A stretch of 56,572 nucleotides of DNA from Candidatus Babelota bacterium (GTDB taxonomy: Bacteria > Babelota > Babeliae > Babelales > Vermiphilaceae): contig RXKB01000001.1 in NCBI GenBank assembly GCA_003963225.1, positions 169,957-226,528 of the forward strand. Reading direction: 5' to 3'. Under the pieces are notes generated by a model. It saw only the letters and a program-made list of their open reading frames with translations, searched no databases and was not told where the DNA came from. Both the position numbers and the translations under genes were made by a program. Of the stretch, positions 47,119 to 55,808 are shown piece by piece (within the stretch, counting starts at the first letter, position 1; every line of letters begins with the position of its first letter).

Positions 47119-49374
47119 TTATGGTACGACTAGAGTGATCGTGACACCATTCAGCGGATAAGGCAGGTCAACAGTGACCACTGCCTCGATACGGTCTTTG
47201 AACACCGTGCTCTTACCAATCGACTTGATCTCGTAGCTCAGCAGCTGAGGACCTGCTGGAGTATTCGACGAGACAGAGATCAAGGCACCAAACTGACGGA
47301 TCAGCGATGAGTTGATCAGTGCGATCGTGGCCGGGTTTACGTTGTACCGACCGATGAAAGGCTTCAGTGCGCGCTGCAAGGCGTAACTGATGCTGTCCAC
47401 ATTGGTGGTGATCGAATCTTCCGAGAATTTCGGGTCAGCACCAACGTCGTTGTAACCAAGAGTAGTGAGCTGATGACGTACGTATGGAGTACCACCAGCG
47501 ACATCTTGGGTGACAATCCAGTAGCCGTAAGCCGCCAAGGTGTTAAGCTGGCTTGGGGTGAAGGTCACCAGGGAAACCGTGAAGTCGTCGAAGCCGAGAA
47601 GCTCAACGTTCGTCAGCGGAGCGTGGGGCAGTGAGCCTGCGCGGAGACCTGCGAGGGCCGCGGCCACAAAGTAGCCTGCCTTGTCCACACCAGCGGTCTT
47701 AGCGATGTACGGGAACACTGCGTTCACACGGCGGCTGTTACCAGTGGCAGCACCTAGCGCTGCAACCTGCTCAGCATTGGTGTAGGTGCGCAGCACTTGA
47801 ACAGCTCGCGTACCAGAACCTGTAATGGCCGTGGCAGTCACCACTTCATTTTGAGAACGAACCTCTGAGATGAGGTAGTCTGTGTAGCTGGAAGTAGTGG
47901 TACCGTCAACAAAGACACGCAGAGTATCACCGGCGCGAACACCAGTCGTCACCAACGCAGGGTCATAAGAACCACTGGCAGGAGCGATGGTCGCAAAAAC
48001 ACCAGAGGTACCAGTTTGAGGATCGGCACCAGAGGTTCCGGTCGTCCAGTTTACACCGGCAGCTGCTCGGTCGTAGCCTTGAAGGACTCCGAACGTAGTA
48101 GGCTGTAGCGAGATCCACGCCTTACGCCACTTGGCTTCTGCGGCGGTACTCATCGTCTCAACATGAGACTTGACGGCCGCAAGAACGGTCGAATCAAATG
48201 TCAAAGGCACAAGACCGTAAATCGTATCTACACGCTTTGCCTGCTCAAGCACGGCGTTGTAACCAGCAAGGTCATCTGTGGGAACGCCCATGTAGTACAC
48301 TGGAGTTCCAGAAGAGTTCAACAGAGCGTCGTACACGCCTTCAGCCAGAGGGTTCTCAGGAACCACCGCACCGAGGGTAGCCTCAACAAGGGCTGGGTCA
48401 TTCAGAGAAGCAATACTGGTGGCGTTGTCAGTGCGCAATACGCGGTATGAAGCGTAGACTTTTGCAGAGACGTAAGCCGAAGCACCAGCTGGAGGGAGCT
48501 TGACCGTAAGTGCCTTCAAGGCACCACCGCTGTCAGCCAGACCTGCCTCAGTAACCTTGGCGTTCGCATTGCTGTTCGCCTGGAAAGCGATCTGAGTGGC
48601 AGATGTGGTATTGAGCAAGAAACCAACAGGCATCTGAACAGACGACTTGCGAATGTACAGCGCGATGCTGATGAACTTACCTGCTCCAGGAGTCGGATCA
48701 ATCAAGGTAGCAGTCGTGCCGGTATCGGTGTCGAAGATACGTTGGGCAGTAACGAGCGTATTGTACTTGCCGTTACCGTCAGTCTCGACGCCAACAACCT
48801 GAGCAAACACTGTGGTCTTTGCCGCAGAACCATTCAAACCGGTAACTGCAACCCAGTCTCCAGGCTGCACATCACGAGCCGAGAAGTAATCCTGGCGAGG
48901 ATATACTGCGCCAGTCGTCGGGTTAACACCAGGAGCAAAGGAGAGGGAAGAAGAACGAATCTTGTTGGTGAAGTATCCAGACGAAGAAGCTACAGCGACG
49001 GCATAGTCATCTGTGCTTGAATACGTACCATTAACCACGAAGGGCGTGTCAGATCCCAGCGTACCGGTGGCAGAAATACCTTGGCCTCGGAAATACTCGG
49101 CGAAGGCATTCTCCAAATACGGAGTGATGTTTGCGTAGCTGTTGCTGATGTCCACCTTGGCACCGGGGTTAGCGGCAACCCACGGATAAGCCGTAAGGGA
49201 AAGACCGGAATCGCCGTAGTTACCAATGTAGGTGTAGGCCTTTTCGGCAGCCACGGTGTAACGCAGTGGGCGGTAGTTCGGGCCGAAAATGAAGGCCGCC
49301 AACGGGTTGTTGGCGAAAATTGGAGCGGCAACGAACTGCTGCTCGATGAGTACTCGTGGGACTGTGTATGCCAT
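47119..49374 (-). CDS. Tail sheath protein, 751 aa
   Basis: This is a large contractile-sheath protein. It begins MAYTVPRVLIEQQFVAAPIF, and its C-terminal quarter holds a sheath-type core: RQFGALISVSSNTPAGPQLL, VFKDRIEAVVTVDLPYPLNG and VTITLVV. The middle has an inserted beta-rich domain, explaining the length (T4 gp18 is 659). Its own promoter lies just upstream and a strong AGGAGA ribosome site precedes the ATG, as for an abundant product. It contracts around the tube during infection. Confidence 0.87.
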   Translation of the reverse strand: MAYTVPRVLIEQQFVAAPIFANNPLAAFIFGPNYRPLRYTVAAEKAYTYIGNYGDSGLSLTAYPWVAANPGAKVDISNSYANITPYLENAFAEYFRGQGISATGTLGSDTPFVVNGTYSSTDDYAVAVASSSGYFTNKIRSSSLSFAPGVNPTTGAVYPRQDYFSARDVQPGDWVAVTGLNGSAAKTTVFAQVVGVETDGNGKYNTLVTAQRIFDTDTGTTATLIDPTPGAGKFISIALYIRKSSVQMPVGFLLNTTSATQIAFQANSNANAKVTEAGLADSGGALKALTVKLPPAGASAYVSAKVYASYRVLRTDNATSIASLNDPALVEATLGAVVPENPLAEGVYDALLNSSGTPVYYMGVPTDDLAGYNAVLEQAKRVDTIYGLVPLTFDSTVLAAVKSHVETMSTAAEAKWRKAWISLQPTTFGVLQGYDRAAAGVNWTTGTSGADPQTGTSGVFATIAPASGSYDPALVTTGVRAGDTLRVFVDGTTTSSYTDYLISEVRSQNEVVTATAITGSGTRAVQVLRTYTNAEQVAALGAATGNSRRVNAVFPYIAKTAGVDKAGYFVAAALAGLRAGSLPHAPLTNVELLGFDDFTVSLVTFTPSQLNTLAAYGYWIVTQDVAGGTPYVRHQLTTLGYNDVGADPKFSEDSITTNVDSISYALQRALKPFIGRYNVNPATIALINSSLIRQFGALISVSSNTPAGPQLLSYEIKSIGKSTVFKDRIEAVVTVDLPYPLNGVTITLVVP

Positions 49375-49402
49375 AAAGATTTGTCTCCTGGTTCTTCAAT
49401 TC

Positions 49403-49431
49403 ATTGTATGAAATTCCATTGGCGTAGGCAA
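49403..49431 (-). promoter_or_regulatory. Sigma70-type promoter of the sheath gene
   Basis: Read on the minus strand: -35 TTGCCT (49431-49426), a 17-nt spacer, -10 TACAAT (49408-49403). The -10 matches the consensus in 5 of 6 positions and the -35 in 4. The start point would be near 49396, about 22 nt before the sheath ATG, with AGGAGA between. Confidence 0.75.
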
Positions 49432-49438
49432 CGCTTTT

Positions 49439-50095
49439 CTAGTTTAGCTGTGCCTCGGATAGAGCGTCAAAAATCGCCATACCAACGGTTTTCATTTTCA
49501 GGTCGTCGCGGCGGAGTATCCAGCCTTCATCATAGACCACTTCTATTGATAAGTTTACGACGAAATACTCCTTTGCTTCAACATAAATCTGAGGTCTAGA
49601 CACCTCCTTCAGTCTGAATCGACGGAAACCAAAGTCTGATTGAATCTCTTGCTGAAAGGAAATAAATGCCTGCTTGGTGTAATCAGCCAGAAGCTCAGCT
49701 TGAGCGACCGGAGAGGCGATCACAGCAACATTGATGGGCACCTGGTTGATAAGCAAGCGGGCCATCGTAGACTCAGCAACGTTGCCACCTGGGACTTGAT
49801 GCCCCATGGTCTTGCCGCCTATGACGCAGTCGCCACGGGAGATAAAGATTGATGGTCGTTTATTCGCGGCCTGGGCGTTGTAGTTGTAAGCAATGTCGAC
49901 GTAGATGTCTGACTTGAGCTTATCCAGGTCAAACTTCAATTTCAGTGGATACCCCATCGACTCAGCGGAGTTACCCATGAAGAACTTGGTGATCAGCTCA
50001 TAAATCACACCCTGGACAACCCACGGGCTCATGGCAACCAGGCCGGACTTTTGGTCCTCAGCTTGTGTTTGTTCGATGGTCAAAATATCGCTCAT
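49439..50095 (-). CDS. Tail terminator/neck protein, 218 aa
   Basis: This protein begins MSDILTIEQTQAEDQKSGLV, with a helix ELITKFFMGNSAESMGYPLK and then strands (SDIYVDIAYNY). A C-terminal strand/helix, VVNLSIEVVYDEGW, ends it. Directly upstream of the sheath, it is probably the head-tail joining or tail terminator protein. This is a position-based assignment. Confidence 0.6.
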   Translation of the reverse strand: MSDILTIEQTQAEDQKSGLVAMSPWVVQGVIYELITKFFMGNSAESMGYPLKLKFDLDKLKSDIYVDIAYNYNAQAANKRPSIFISRGDCVIGGKTMGHQVPGGNVAESTMARLLINQVPINVAVIASPVAQAELLADYTKQAFISFQQEIQSDFGFRRFRLKEVSRPQIYVEAKEYFVVNLSIEVVYDEGWILRRDDLKMKTVGMAIFDALSEAQLN

Positions 50096-50096
50096 C

Positions 50097-50894
50097 TTAT
50101 TGCGGAATTGGAATTCGGTAAATCGGGTCGGTCAAAGGAAGCAACACGGCATCTGCACTTTGAACGAGCAGGATATCCGTGCCAGGCATGAACGTGGCGT
50201 TTACTTTGACATAGCGGTACCTTTGGTTTGTATCCGTCACCACGATGTCATAAGGCTCAAGCATCGGGAACCCGGCATGCCGGTGCTTCTGAACTTCCTG
50301 GGTTGTCGTACCGAAACCCTCTGAACTGAGCTGTGAGGAGTTTTCAACCGCTTCACGACTATAGCTGATCTTTACTGGTGGATAATACCCTCCAGGAAAT
50401 CCAGTACCATAATCTGATGTCTGATCGCTAAGAGGTACACCAGTGATAGGATCGAGTTGAGTTGGGTCTTGAATACCGTAGTTACGACGCTTCAATACCC
50501 ATCCCTTATGTCCGGTAAAACGGTATCGCACGAATTCGCGGCGAGTAATTTCTGCAGCCAGACGGTGAAGATGCTTATTGGCCTTGTTTACCCAATGCCC
50601 TATGACAGGTGAAATGTAGTTACCGCCGCTGCCTGTCACCAGACGCACCCGGTAGTACAGGTCGATCGTCGCCCCTTGACGGAGCTTTTTATCGTCGATC
50701 GCAAAAAAGTTGTCTCCAGCCTCTATCGAATAGAGCAACACACTGAAGTCCGGGGTTTCAGATACCTCGACGGTAAAGTTCAATGGCGCCACGTCCCGAA
50801 AAGCAGAATCGAGCGTCCACTGTATGGCAATCTCCAAAGCGCGGTAAGTTTGTACGACACTAAGAGTGGCGAACGGGAAATGATTACTTGCCAT
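50097..50894 (-). CDS. Neck/head-tail protein, 265 aa
   Basis: The N-terminal 85 residues look like a fibronectin-type fold (RALEIAIQWTLDSAFRD, then LNFTVEVSETPDFSVLLYSI). The rest holds a basic region, RREFVRYRFTGHKGWVLKRR, and later strands ending IPIPQ. It is placed between the connector genes and the terminator-like gene, so a neck component is likely. ATG 50894 overlaps the previous stop by 11 nt; an upstream TTG at 50912 is weaker. Confidence 0.6.
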   Translation of the reverse strand: MASNHFPFATLSVVQTYRALEIAIQWTLDSAFRDVAPLNFTVEVSETPDFSVLLYSIEAGDNFFAIDDKKLRQGATIDLYYRVRLVTGSGGNYISPVIGHWVNKANKHLHRLAAEITRREFVRYRFTGHKGWVLKRRNYGIQDPTQLDPITGVPLSDQTSDYGTGFPGGYYPPVKISYSREAVENSSQLSSEGFGTTTQEVQKHRHAGFPMLEPYDIVVTDTNQRYRYVKVNATFMPGTDILLVQSADAVLLPLTDPIYRIPIPQ

Positions 50895-51117
50895 GGCGCA
50901 CCATCCTTTCAAGGTCCTGCACAGAGGCCCCGGACACCTTCATCCACTTTTGTAGACGAGGATTTCGACTCACCATTTTTTGAAGCTCTTGTTGCGTCTG
51001 CGCGGGGGTCTTTGGTGAGGCAGCCGCCAAGGCTTGCTTTATTGCTCCGCTTTTGATTCTGAGCATAAGAATCCCAACTTGTCTCGGTGTGAAATTAGTA
51101 GCTTGGTCCCCAGCCAT
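50884..51117 (-). CDS. Small helical protein, 77 aa
   Basis: It begins MAGDQATNFTPRQVGILMLR and is mostly helical and basic (ELQKMVSRNPRLQKWMKV). The ribosome site AAAGGA lies about 7 nt before ATG 51117, favouring this over an ATG at 51147. The start overlaps the connector gene by 23 nt. Function is unknown; the head-neck cluster suggests a structural or assembly role. Confidence 0.6.
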   Translation of the reverse strand: MAGDQATNFTPRQVGILMLRIKSGAIKQALAAASPKTPAQTQQELQKMVSRNPRLQKWMKVSGASVQDLERMVRHGK

Positions 51118-51541
51118 ATTCTGATCCTTTACCGCCCAACAACGCATTTACGTTTTGGCTAATCTTCACTTGCTTGGACATATCTAGAAAGTCCTTCCAG
51201 AAGGAGTTTCCAAGCTCAGTAAAAATCTGGGCGCGATCACGATCTGCGACTTGGACACCTTCGGCAGAATAGGTAAGCTGGTTTGACGCCTCACTCACCG
51301 CGGCGCCACGGAGCAGATGACCTGTGACGCCAATCAGCAACAGATAGCGTAGTGGGAACTGTTCAACCGTCTGTACAAAACCAACAGGCGGTGGAATGAC
51401 GTTATAGGCGTCAATAACGTCGATGCACGCCTTGTCAATATCTTCGTCCGTCCAGCGGACACCATCAATCAAGGTATTTGCTTCTGGTTTATCCAGAAGA
51501 AAACGACGCACGTCGGCCACGGTAATCTTAGCAGTTGCCAT
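51095..51541 (-). CDS. Head-tail connector-like protein, 148 aa
   Basis: This protein begins MATAKITVADVRRFLLDKPE and contains WTDEDIDKACIDVIDAYNVI then PLRYLLLIGVTGHLL. This helix pattern suits the gp6/adaptor-type head completion proteins that bind below the portal. It lies directly downstream of the capsid gene, past a terminator, and overlaps the next gene. Assignment is by pattern and position. Confidence 0.62.
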   Translation of the reverse strand: MATAKITVADVRRFLLDKPEANTLIDGVRWTDEDIDKACIDVIDAYNVIPPPVGFVQTVEQFPLRYLLLIGVTGHLLRGAAVSEASNQLTYSAEGVQVADRDRAQIFTELGNSFWKDFLDMSKQVKISQNVNALLGGKGSEYGWGPSY

Positions 51542-51577
51542 AGGAATACTCTAACAACAATTAGGCCCAAACACAAC

Positions 51578-51606
51578 AAAAAGGGACCAACCTTTCGGCT
51601 GGTCCC
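51578..51606 (-). terminator. Intrinsic terminator after the major capsid gene
   Basis: On the minus strand, GGGACCAGCC and GGTTGGTCCC form a 10-bp stem (with one G-T pair) around a GAAA tetraloop, followed by five T. It lies between the capsid stop (51640) and the next ATG (51541). GAAA is a stable tetraloop. Confidence 0.9.
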
Positions 51607-51639
51607 CGGTAGCGACTGTCAACTGCGAGCGGAAACTTC

Positions 51640-52596
51640 TTACACGAAGTCCACGCGGCATGCGCCACGGACGTTGCCGATGGACATACCGATGTTCATG
51701 TACTGGAAGAACTGCAGGAAGAAGGCCTTGTTTTCCATGAACACAGTGAGAGGCTGTAGGCGGAAGTATTTTCCGAAGAACTCTTCTGAGGAGAAGAAGT
51801 AGATGGTACCATCCGGCACGAGATCACGCTTGATGGTGAAGATGGTCTTCACACCAAGGATCGTCGGAGGAGGAGTACCTTCCGTGAACATCTTCTCGGA
51901 GAGGTCACCACCGGCTTCGGTGCGCTCAATCTTGAGCAGCTCCATACCAGTGACGTTGTTGCAGAGCATGACGCCACGGGTGGCGTTGCCATCAGGCTGC
52001 ATAGGACCAAATGGAACCTTGAGGCGAGTGATCACCTTGAAGGCGTCCACCAGGTTGGCGCGGTTGATACCGCCAGAGATCGAGGCCCACTGAGGGAGGG
52101 ACATTGCGTTCAGGGCGTTCGCGGTGTCGCGAAGACCAATCACGCTGTTGACCTTCTCGATGAACTTCGTATCAACTTCGGCAGCCAGGTCCTTGGTGGA
52201 GTTTTCCAACAGGATGCCACGGATGTCGTAGGTGTAACCACGAAGCTTGTCGATGTCCTTCATGAACAGCGGCGAGGTCAGACGGCTGAAGTAGACAGGA
52301 TAGCGAGTACCCTTGAACTGGTAGCCATCAGGAACCACACCGAGAGGAATGGTCACGGCCGGCGCCTGGTCGGGCTCACGGTCGCACCACTTCACGTGGA
52401 ACTCAGGATCCTGCGTCTTATCGAGTTCATCATTGGCGATGTCGATAGGGGTGAGGATCTTCTCTGCGAAGCTTTCTTCACGAAGCTTGTTGCGGGTGAA
52501 CTGCTGTGCGGAGACTGCAGCTTCCTTTTGCTGACCACCGCTCACCATTTCGATGAACGTGTCGTTAAAGACTTTTACGTCGGCGATTTTTTCCAT
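51640..52596 (-). CDS. Major capsid protein, HK97-like
   Basis: This 318-residue protein begins MEKIADVKVFNDTFIEMVSG and has a helix-rich N-terminus, a P-domain-like segment with VDTKFIEKVNSVIGL, and a C-terminal A-domain-like region ending IGMSIGNVRGACRVDFV. Its length, its location behind scaffold- and decoration-like genes, and the strong terminator that follows all fit the major capsid subunit. No N-terminal protease target is obvious. Confidence 0.8.
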   Translation of the reverse strand: MEKIADVKVFNDTFIEMVSGGQQKEAAVSAQQFTRNKLREESFAEKILTPIDIANDELDKTQDPEFHVKWCDREPDQAPAVTIPLGVVPDGYQFKGTRYPVYFSRLTSPLFMKDIDKLRGYTYDIRGILLENSTKDLAAEVDTKFIEKVNSVIGLRDTANALNAMSLPQWASISGGINRANLVDAFKVITRLKVPFGPMQPDGNATRGVMLCNNVTGMELLKIERTEAGGDLSEKMFTEGTPPPTILGVKTIFTIKRDLVPDGTIYFFSSEEFFGKYFRLQPLTVFMENKAFFLQFFQYMNIGMSIGNVRGACRVDFV

Positions 52597-52620
52597 AATC
52601 AGATTACGCTCCTTTCAAGG

Positions 52621-53127
52621 TTAGACGGCCAACTTGATACCAAGGAGAGCCTTGGTTGTGGGCTGGTAGCTGGTGTTAGTGAGCGTGTTGCCGTTGCGGT
52701 CCTTGTAGTTCTGCGTGAGAGAAGCCTCTACAGGCAGAGTACGAATGCCCTCAACGTATCCGATGATACGATCGCCGGATGCCCATGCCTTGACCTGACC
52801 AGTTGCGAGGTCGCCAGCGAGGCGAGTACCAACTGGGAAGTTGCCAGCAGTGATGGCAGAAGAAGCCTGATCGGTTTCGATCACGCTGTTACCATCGAGC
52901 AGAATGAAGCCGATCTTACCCGACTCCAGGACGTCACCGTCCGCTTGGTTGTTGATAGCGAAACCGAGGGTATCTGCTACACCCTGTGAGGTCACGCCCT
53001 TCACTACATCGCCGTTGCTGTCAATGCGAACTAGCATGCCGGCGACAACTGCCTCACCCGCCTTAGCATTTCCGATCTTGTCGGACTGCTGCAAGCTGTG
53101 AGCTGTGCCCTTTTTGATGTTAATCAT
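52621..53127 (-). CDS. Capsid decoration / head fibre-like protein, 168 aa
   Basis: This beta-rich protein begins MINIKKGTAHSLQQSDKIGN and has many Gly/Asn/Asp turns and short strands (VVAGMLVRIDSNGDVVKGVT; GKIGFILLDGNSVIE). No helix is evident. Placed just before the capsid gene, as are many decoration or head-fibre proteins. It may stabilise the mature shell. Assignment is by pattern and position. Confidence 0.68.
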   Translation of the reverse strand: MINIKKGTAHSLQQSDKIGNAKAGEAVVAGMLVRIDSNGDVVKGVTSQGVADTLGFAINNQADGDVLESGKIGFILLDGNSVIETDQASSAITAGNFPVGTRLAGDLATGQVKAWASGDRIIGYVEGIRTLPVEASLTQNYKDRNGNTLTNTSYQPTTKALLGIKLAV

Positions 53128-53160
53128 AGCTGTTTAGCCTTATTGCTTTTTGAGTTTGAA

Positions 53161-53595
53161 TTAGAGGTCATCCAGAGTTGTTCCAGAGAAGCCTCCTGTA
53201 TAGTCGGCTCCAAAGGCTCGTGCCTTGACAGGGTCAAACTCTTCGCCCTGCTTTTGCTTTACAGCTACGCGTGCCGGTGAACCGATCAAGGCCACATCAG
53301 CTGCGTTGCATACCTTCACAATGACAGAAGACAAGTACGAAGGATCTTCGGCTGCCTTCCGCAAAAATCGTTTACGCTCCACCTCATCTGTGATGAAGTC
53401 GGCGTCATACAGCGCCTTAGCTGCCTTATGCAGGGAATATTCGTAATTCTCCTGCCTTAGCGCGTCAGCAGCCGCGGTCTTCTTCATCTCGACAAGCTGC
53501 TCCTGGCGCTGCTGCAGTTCGTTTGTAGCGATCTTTACGAACTGAGCAACCTTCCTGAAGAGCAGATTATAGTCCGCCTGGGTTAGCTGCTGCAT
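53161..53595 (-). CDS. Hypothetical virion-cluster protein, 144 aa
   Basis: This protein begins MQQLTQADYNLLFRKVAQFV and is helical in its first 90 residues, then has a Val/Ala/Lys-rich segment and ends in ADYTGGFSGTTLDDL. I do not recognise it. It lies between the scaffold-like gene and the decoration-like gene. The start overlaps the end of the 57-residue gene. It might assist head assembly. Confidence 0.6.
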   Translation of the reverse strand: MQQLTQADYNLLFRKVAQFVKIATNELQQRQEQLVEMKKTAAADALRQENYEYSLHKAAKALYDADFITDEVERKRFLRKAAEDPSYLSSVIVKVCNAADVALIGSPARVAVKQKQGEEFDPVKARAFGADYTGGFSGTTLDDL

Positions 53596-53740
53596 GTTTT
53601 TTGAAATCTATTAGTGACTGAAAGTAGTCAAACGTCTCGCGACGTTCTTCGTCTGGCAGTTGAGCAAGGGCGTCCACAGCTTCTTTCTTGAGTTCTGTGG
53701 GAAGCTCCGGAGAGATTGCTGTGGACGCCTTTTCGCTCAT
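53567..53740 (-). CDS. Small acidic helical protein, 57 aa
   Basis: I translated a short frame of 57 residues, starting MSEKASTAISPELPTELKKE and ending HAAANPGGL. The middle is an acidic helix (AVDALAQLPDEERRETFDYF). It begins 5 nt after the scaffold-like stop and overlaps the next gene by 29 nt. The spacing fits a real gene. Function is unknown. Confidence 0.6.
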   Translation of the reverse strand: MSEKASTAISPELPTELKKEAVDALAQLPDEERRETFDYFQSLIDFKKHAAANPGGL

Positions 53741-53744
53741 ACTG

Positions 53745-54824
53745 TTACTTGCCGCCGAGTACTTCCGTACGCATGCGGTCCATGATGCGATTCTCGATCA
53801 ACGAGGCGAACTGCGCAAACTTCTGCTGCTCACGCTCTTCGGCATCACGACGGTCAAGCTCAGCCTGCTTAGCAGCCAGGGCTGCCTTATGCTCTGCTTC
53901 CTTGGCGGCGGCTTCTTTCTCAAAAGCTGCAACCGCGGCGGCAAGAGCCTCATTCTGAGCGACGATTTGACCGAGGGCTTGCTCAATCTGAGCCTGCTTA
54001 TACAGGTTCTGGAATGCAGCGGCACCTTCTGCCTCGGCCTGCTTCTCTGCATCAGCCGCGGTCTTTTCAGTCTGCTTGGATGCGGACTTCATCTGCTCGG
54101 CAGCTTGCGCCACCAATACTTCAAAGTCACGACGTCCAGCTTCCTTGATCTGCTCAAGCTGTTGCTCGTAGGCCTGCTTGATAACCAAGTCACCCCACAA
54201 ACGACCAAGCTCGTAAGAAGCGGCCTTCTCGGCTTCTTCTGCGGACTTGGCATGAGCAACTGGTACTGCAGGATCAGTTGCAGGTTTCTGGCCGTGGGAT
54301 TGAGGGTTGTTGTTCTCTGGTTTCACAGAGTTCTGATCGACATGATCATGCTTCTCGCTAACTGCACCACTTGCTGGCTCCTTACCAGGAACACCGGTGG
54401 CCACAGGGTTGTTAGCGAACTTCTGGATCATATCCAAGATGTCTCGTCCGAGCTTCTCGACGGAAGTGTTTGCCTCGACAGAAATATTCTTGTCGTCAGC
54501 CACCTTTTCAGCGGCTACGGCAGGCGTACCGGCATCATCGGCGGCTTTTGCTGTCTCGGTAACAGCGGCAGCTTCATCTTCTGCCTTCTTACCACCAGTC
54601 GGCTTGGCCGGGTCGGTGGAAGGCTTCTGATCATGCTTTTGAGGAGTATTGCTCTCCGGTCCAACGGCGTTTTGATTCACCGTATCGTGCTTCTCACTGA
54701 CAGCCCCACTATTTGGTTCCTTGCCTGGCACACCAGTTGCAACTGGCTTTGGTGCACCAGCAGTCTTTGTCACCAAGTCATGAAGCTGCTGGAGAATTTC
54801 CTTGTTTTTTGCAGTTTTGGTCAT
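53745..54824 (-). CDS. Scaffold-like protein with an internal repeat, 359 aa
   Basis: Acidic and Ala/Glu/Lys-rich, with a long helical coiled coil from about residue 195 (YELGRLWGDLVIKQAYEQQL onward), this looks like a head scaffold or core protein. Residues 27-75 and 140-188 are two copies of one unit beginning PVATGVPGKEP and going on through SGAVSEKHD to QKP-TDPA. The linker between them holds KLGRDILDMIQKFANN. It lies immediately before the decoration-like and capsid genes, with only small genes between. The repeat is unusual for scaffold proteins. Confidence 0.65.
   Translation of the reverse strand: MTKTAKNKEILQQLHDLVTKTAGAPKPVATGVPGKEPNSGAVSEKHDTVNQNAVGPESNTPQKHDQKPSTDPAKPTGGKKAEDEAAAVTETAKAADDAGTPAVAAEKVADDKNISVEANTSVEKLGRDILDMIQKFANNPVATGVPGKEPASGAVSEKHDHVDQNSVKPENNNPQSHGQKPATDPAVPVAHAKSAEEAEKAASYELGRLWGDLVIKQAYEQQLEQIKEAGRRDFEVLVAQAAEQMKSASKQTEKTAADAEKQAEAEGAAAFQNLYKQAQIEQALGQIVAQNEALAAAVAAFEKEAAAKEAEHKAALAAKQAELDRRDAEEREQQKFAQFASLIENRIMDRMRTEVLGGK
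54261..54746 (-). repeat. Two-copy direct repeat within the scaffold-like gene
   Basis: Codons 27-75 (54746-54600) and 140-188 (54407-54261) encode near-identical 49-residue units, offset by 113 codons. The nearly invariant start is VATGVPGKEP-SGAVSEKHD; the later half is more diverged. It is a tandem duplication of a coding module, with about 190 nt of unique sequence between. Confidence 0.8.
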
Positions 54825-54861
54825 ATGACTTAATCTCTCCGTTTATTGTTTGTAACTTGGC

Positions 54862-55728
54862 TTAGGCTGCCAGTCGTTTGAACATATCCGGAGCAAAATG
54901 TCCGGCCCCAGCACCGACACCGCCACCAGCAAGAGCACCAAGAAGTGCATTGCGGCCTACATGGCTTTGACCGGCCTCTGGGTTATTTGGATCGGCGTCA
55001 CCTGGCAGTCCGCTCAGGCCGCCTGCAATACCTCCTAGACCAGCGCCACCAAGGGCGCCTGCGATCTCGGGGTTCTGCTGAATCAAAGCCATTAGCTGTT
55101 CGCCGATACCCGCGTCCTGATGCATCGCGGCGTGGCCACCTGCACCTAATCCTAGTCCCGTGCCGGCTGCCGCCATGGTCTTACCACTAGGTAGAAGACT
55201 CTTAGCCTTAGCTCCTAGAGACATAACGCCCTTACCGGCCTTACTTGCAAGATCAGAAAGCGACGAGGCGAATCTTCCTGCGCCGGCAAGGGGCATACCT
55301 CCCGGGAAGGCGATTTTTTGTAGAAAGGCTATCGTTTGATCTTGTGAAAAACCAAACGAGGCGGCTTTCTCAAACAATCCAGTAAAATAGGCTTCACGAG
55401 CTGCGCCTTCTTCCGAAGCCGAACCTTGCTTTTCTCCGGTTGGCTGAATTTGTGGGAAGGTCGAAGCAAGTGCCTGCTTGGTCACATAAAGTGCCTGGTC
55501 AGGAGAAAGGCCGCGTTGGGTTGCGTTGGTCAGAAATCCTTCTGCATAAGCATAAGCTTCAGCGGACTTCTCGACATTTGCGGCTTCACAAAGCTGTGAA
55601 AGAATGGTTTCAGGAGAAGGCTCTGCGAGCTTCTCAGCAAGACCATTGCTGTTGATAAACGCCTGCGTCTGCTCGGGAGTAAGCCCGGCGGCGGCAGCGC
55701 GCTTTTGAAATTCTTGAATGAGATTCAT
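54862..55728 (-). CDS. Glycine-zipper virion-cluster protein, 288 aa
   Basis: The N-terminal half has three repeats of a helix-turn with the pattern A-x-x-x-G-[LF]-[ST]-x-[DE]-Q: GLTPEQ at 15-20, GLSPDQ at 73-78 and GFSQDQ at 126-131. The C-terminal half has Gly/Ala-rich stretches (186-199, 224-241, 263-276) able to form tightly packed membrane helices. The adjacent gene product shares both features. It could be an injected or membrane-penetrating virion protein (inference). A promoter and a strong ribosome site (CAGGAG, 5 nt gap) precede the ATG. Confidence 0.62.
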   Translation of the reverse strand: MNLIQEFQKRAAAAGLTPEQTQAFINSNGLAEKLAEPSPETILSQLCEAANVEKSAEAYAYAEGFLTNATQRGLSPDQALYVTKQALASTFPQIQPTGEKQGSASEEGAAREAYFTGLFEKAASFGFSQDQTIAFLQKIAFPGGMPLAGAGRFASSLSDLASKAGKGVMSLGAKAKSLLPSGKTMAAAGTGLGLGAGGHAAMHQDAGIGEQLMALIQQNPEIAGALGGAGLGGIAGGLSGLPGDADPNNPEAGQSHVGRNALLGALAGGGVGAGAGHFAPDMFKRLAA

Positions 55729-55765
55729 GTTTCTCCTGACAGGTTGCTTGTCGTTTATACCATTT

Positions 55766-55794
55766 ATCTTACGGATTTCTGAACACGATGTAAA
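55766..55794 (-). promoter_or_regulatory. Sigma70-type promoter before the 288-aa gene
   Basis: On the minus strand: -35 TTTACA (55794-55789), 17-nt spacer, -10 TAAGAT (55771-55766). The -35 matches the consensus in 5 of 6 positions. A second possible -10, TATAAA, lies just downstream. It lies in the 80-nt gap between the 205- and 288-residue genes. Confidence 0.65.
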
Positions 55795-55808
55795 CAGAAA
55801 AATGGGGT

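Noticed and set aside
53688..54833. Plus-strand ORF of 381 codons
   Set aside because: It is the mirror of the Ala/Glu/Lys-rich scaffold-like gene; its product is Leu/Ser/Cys-rich low complexity, and it duplicates the internal repeat antisense. No ribosome site or neighbours on that strand.
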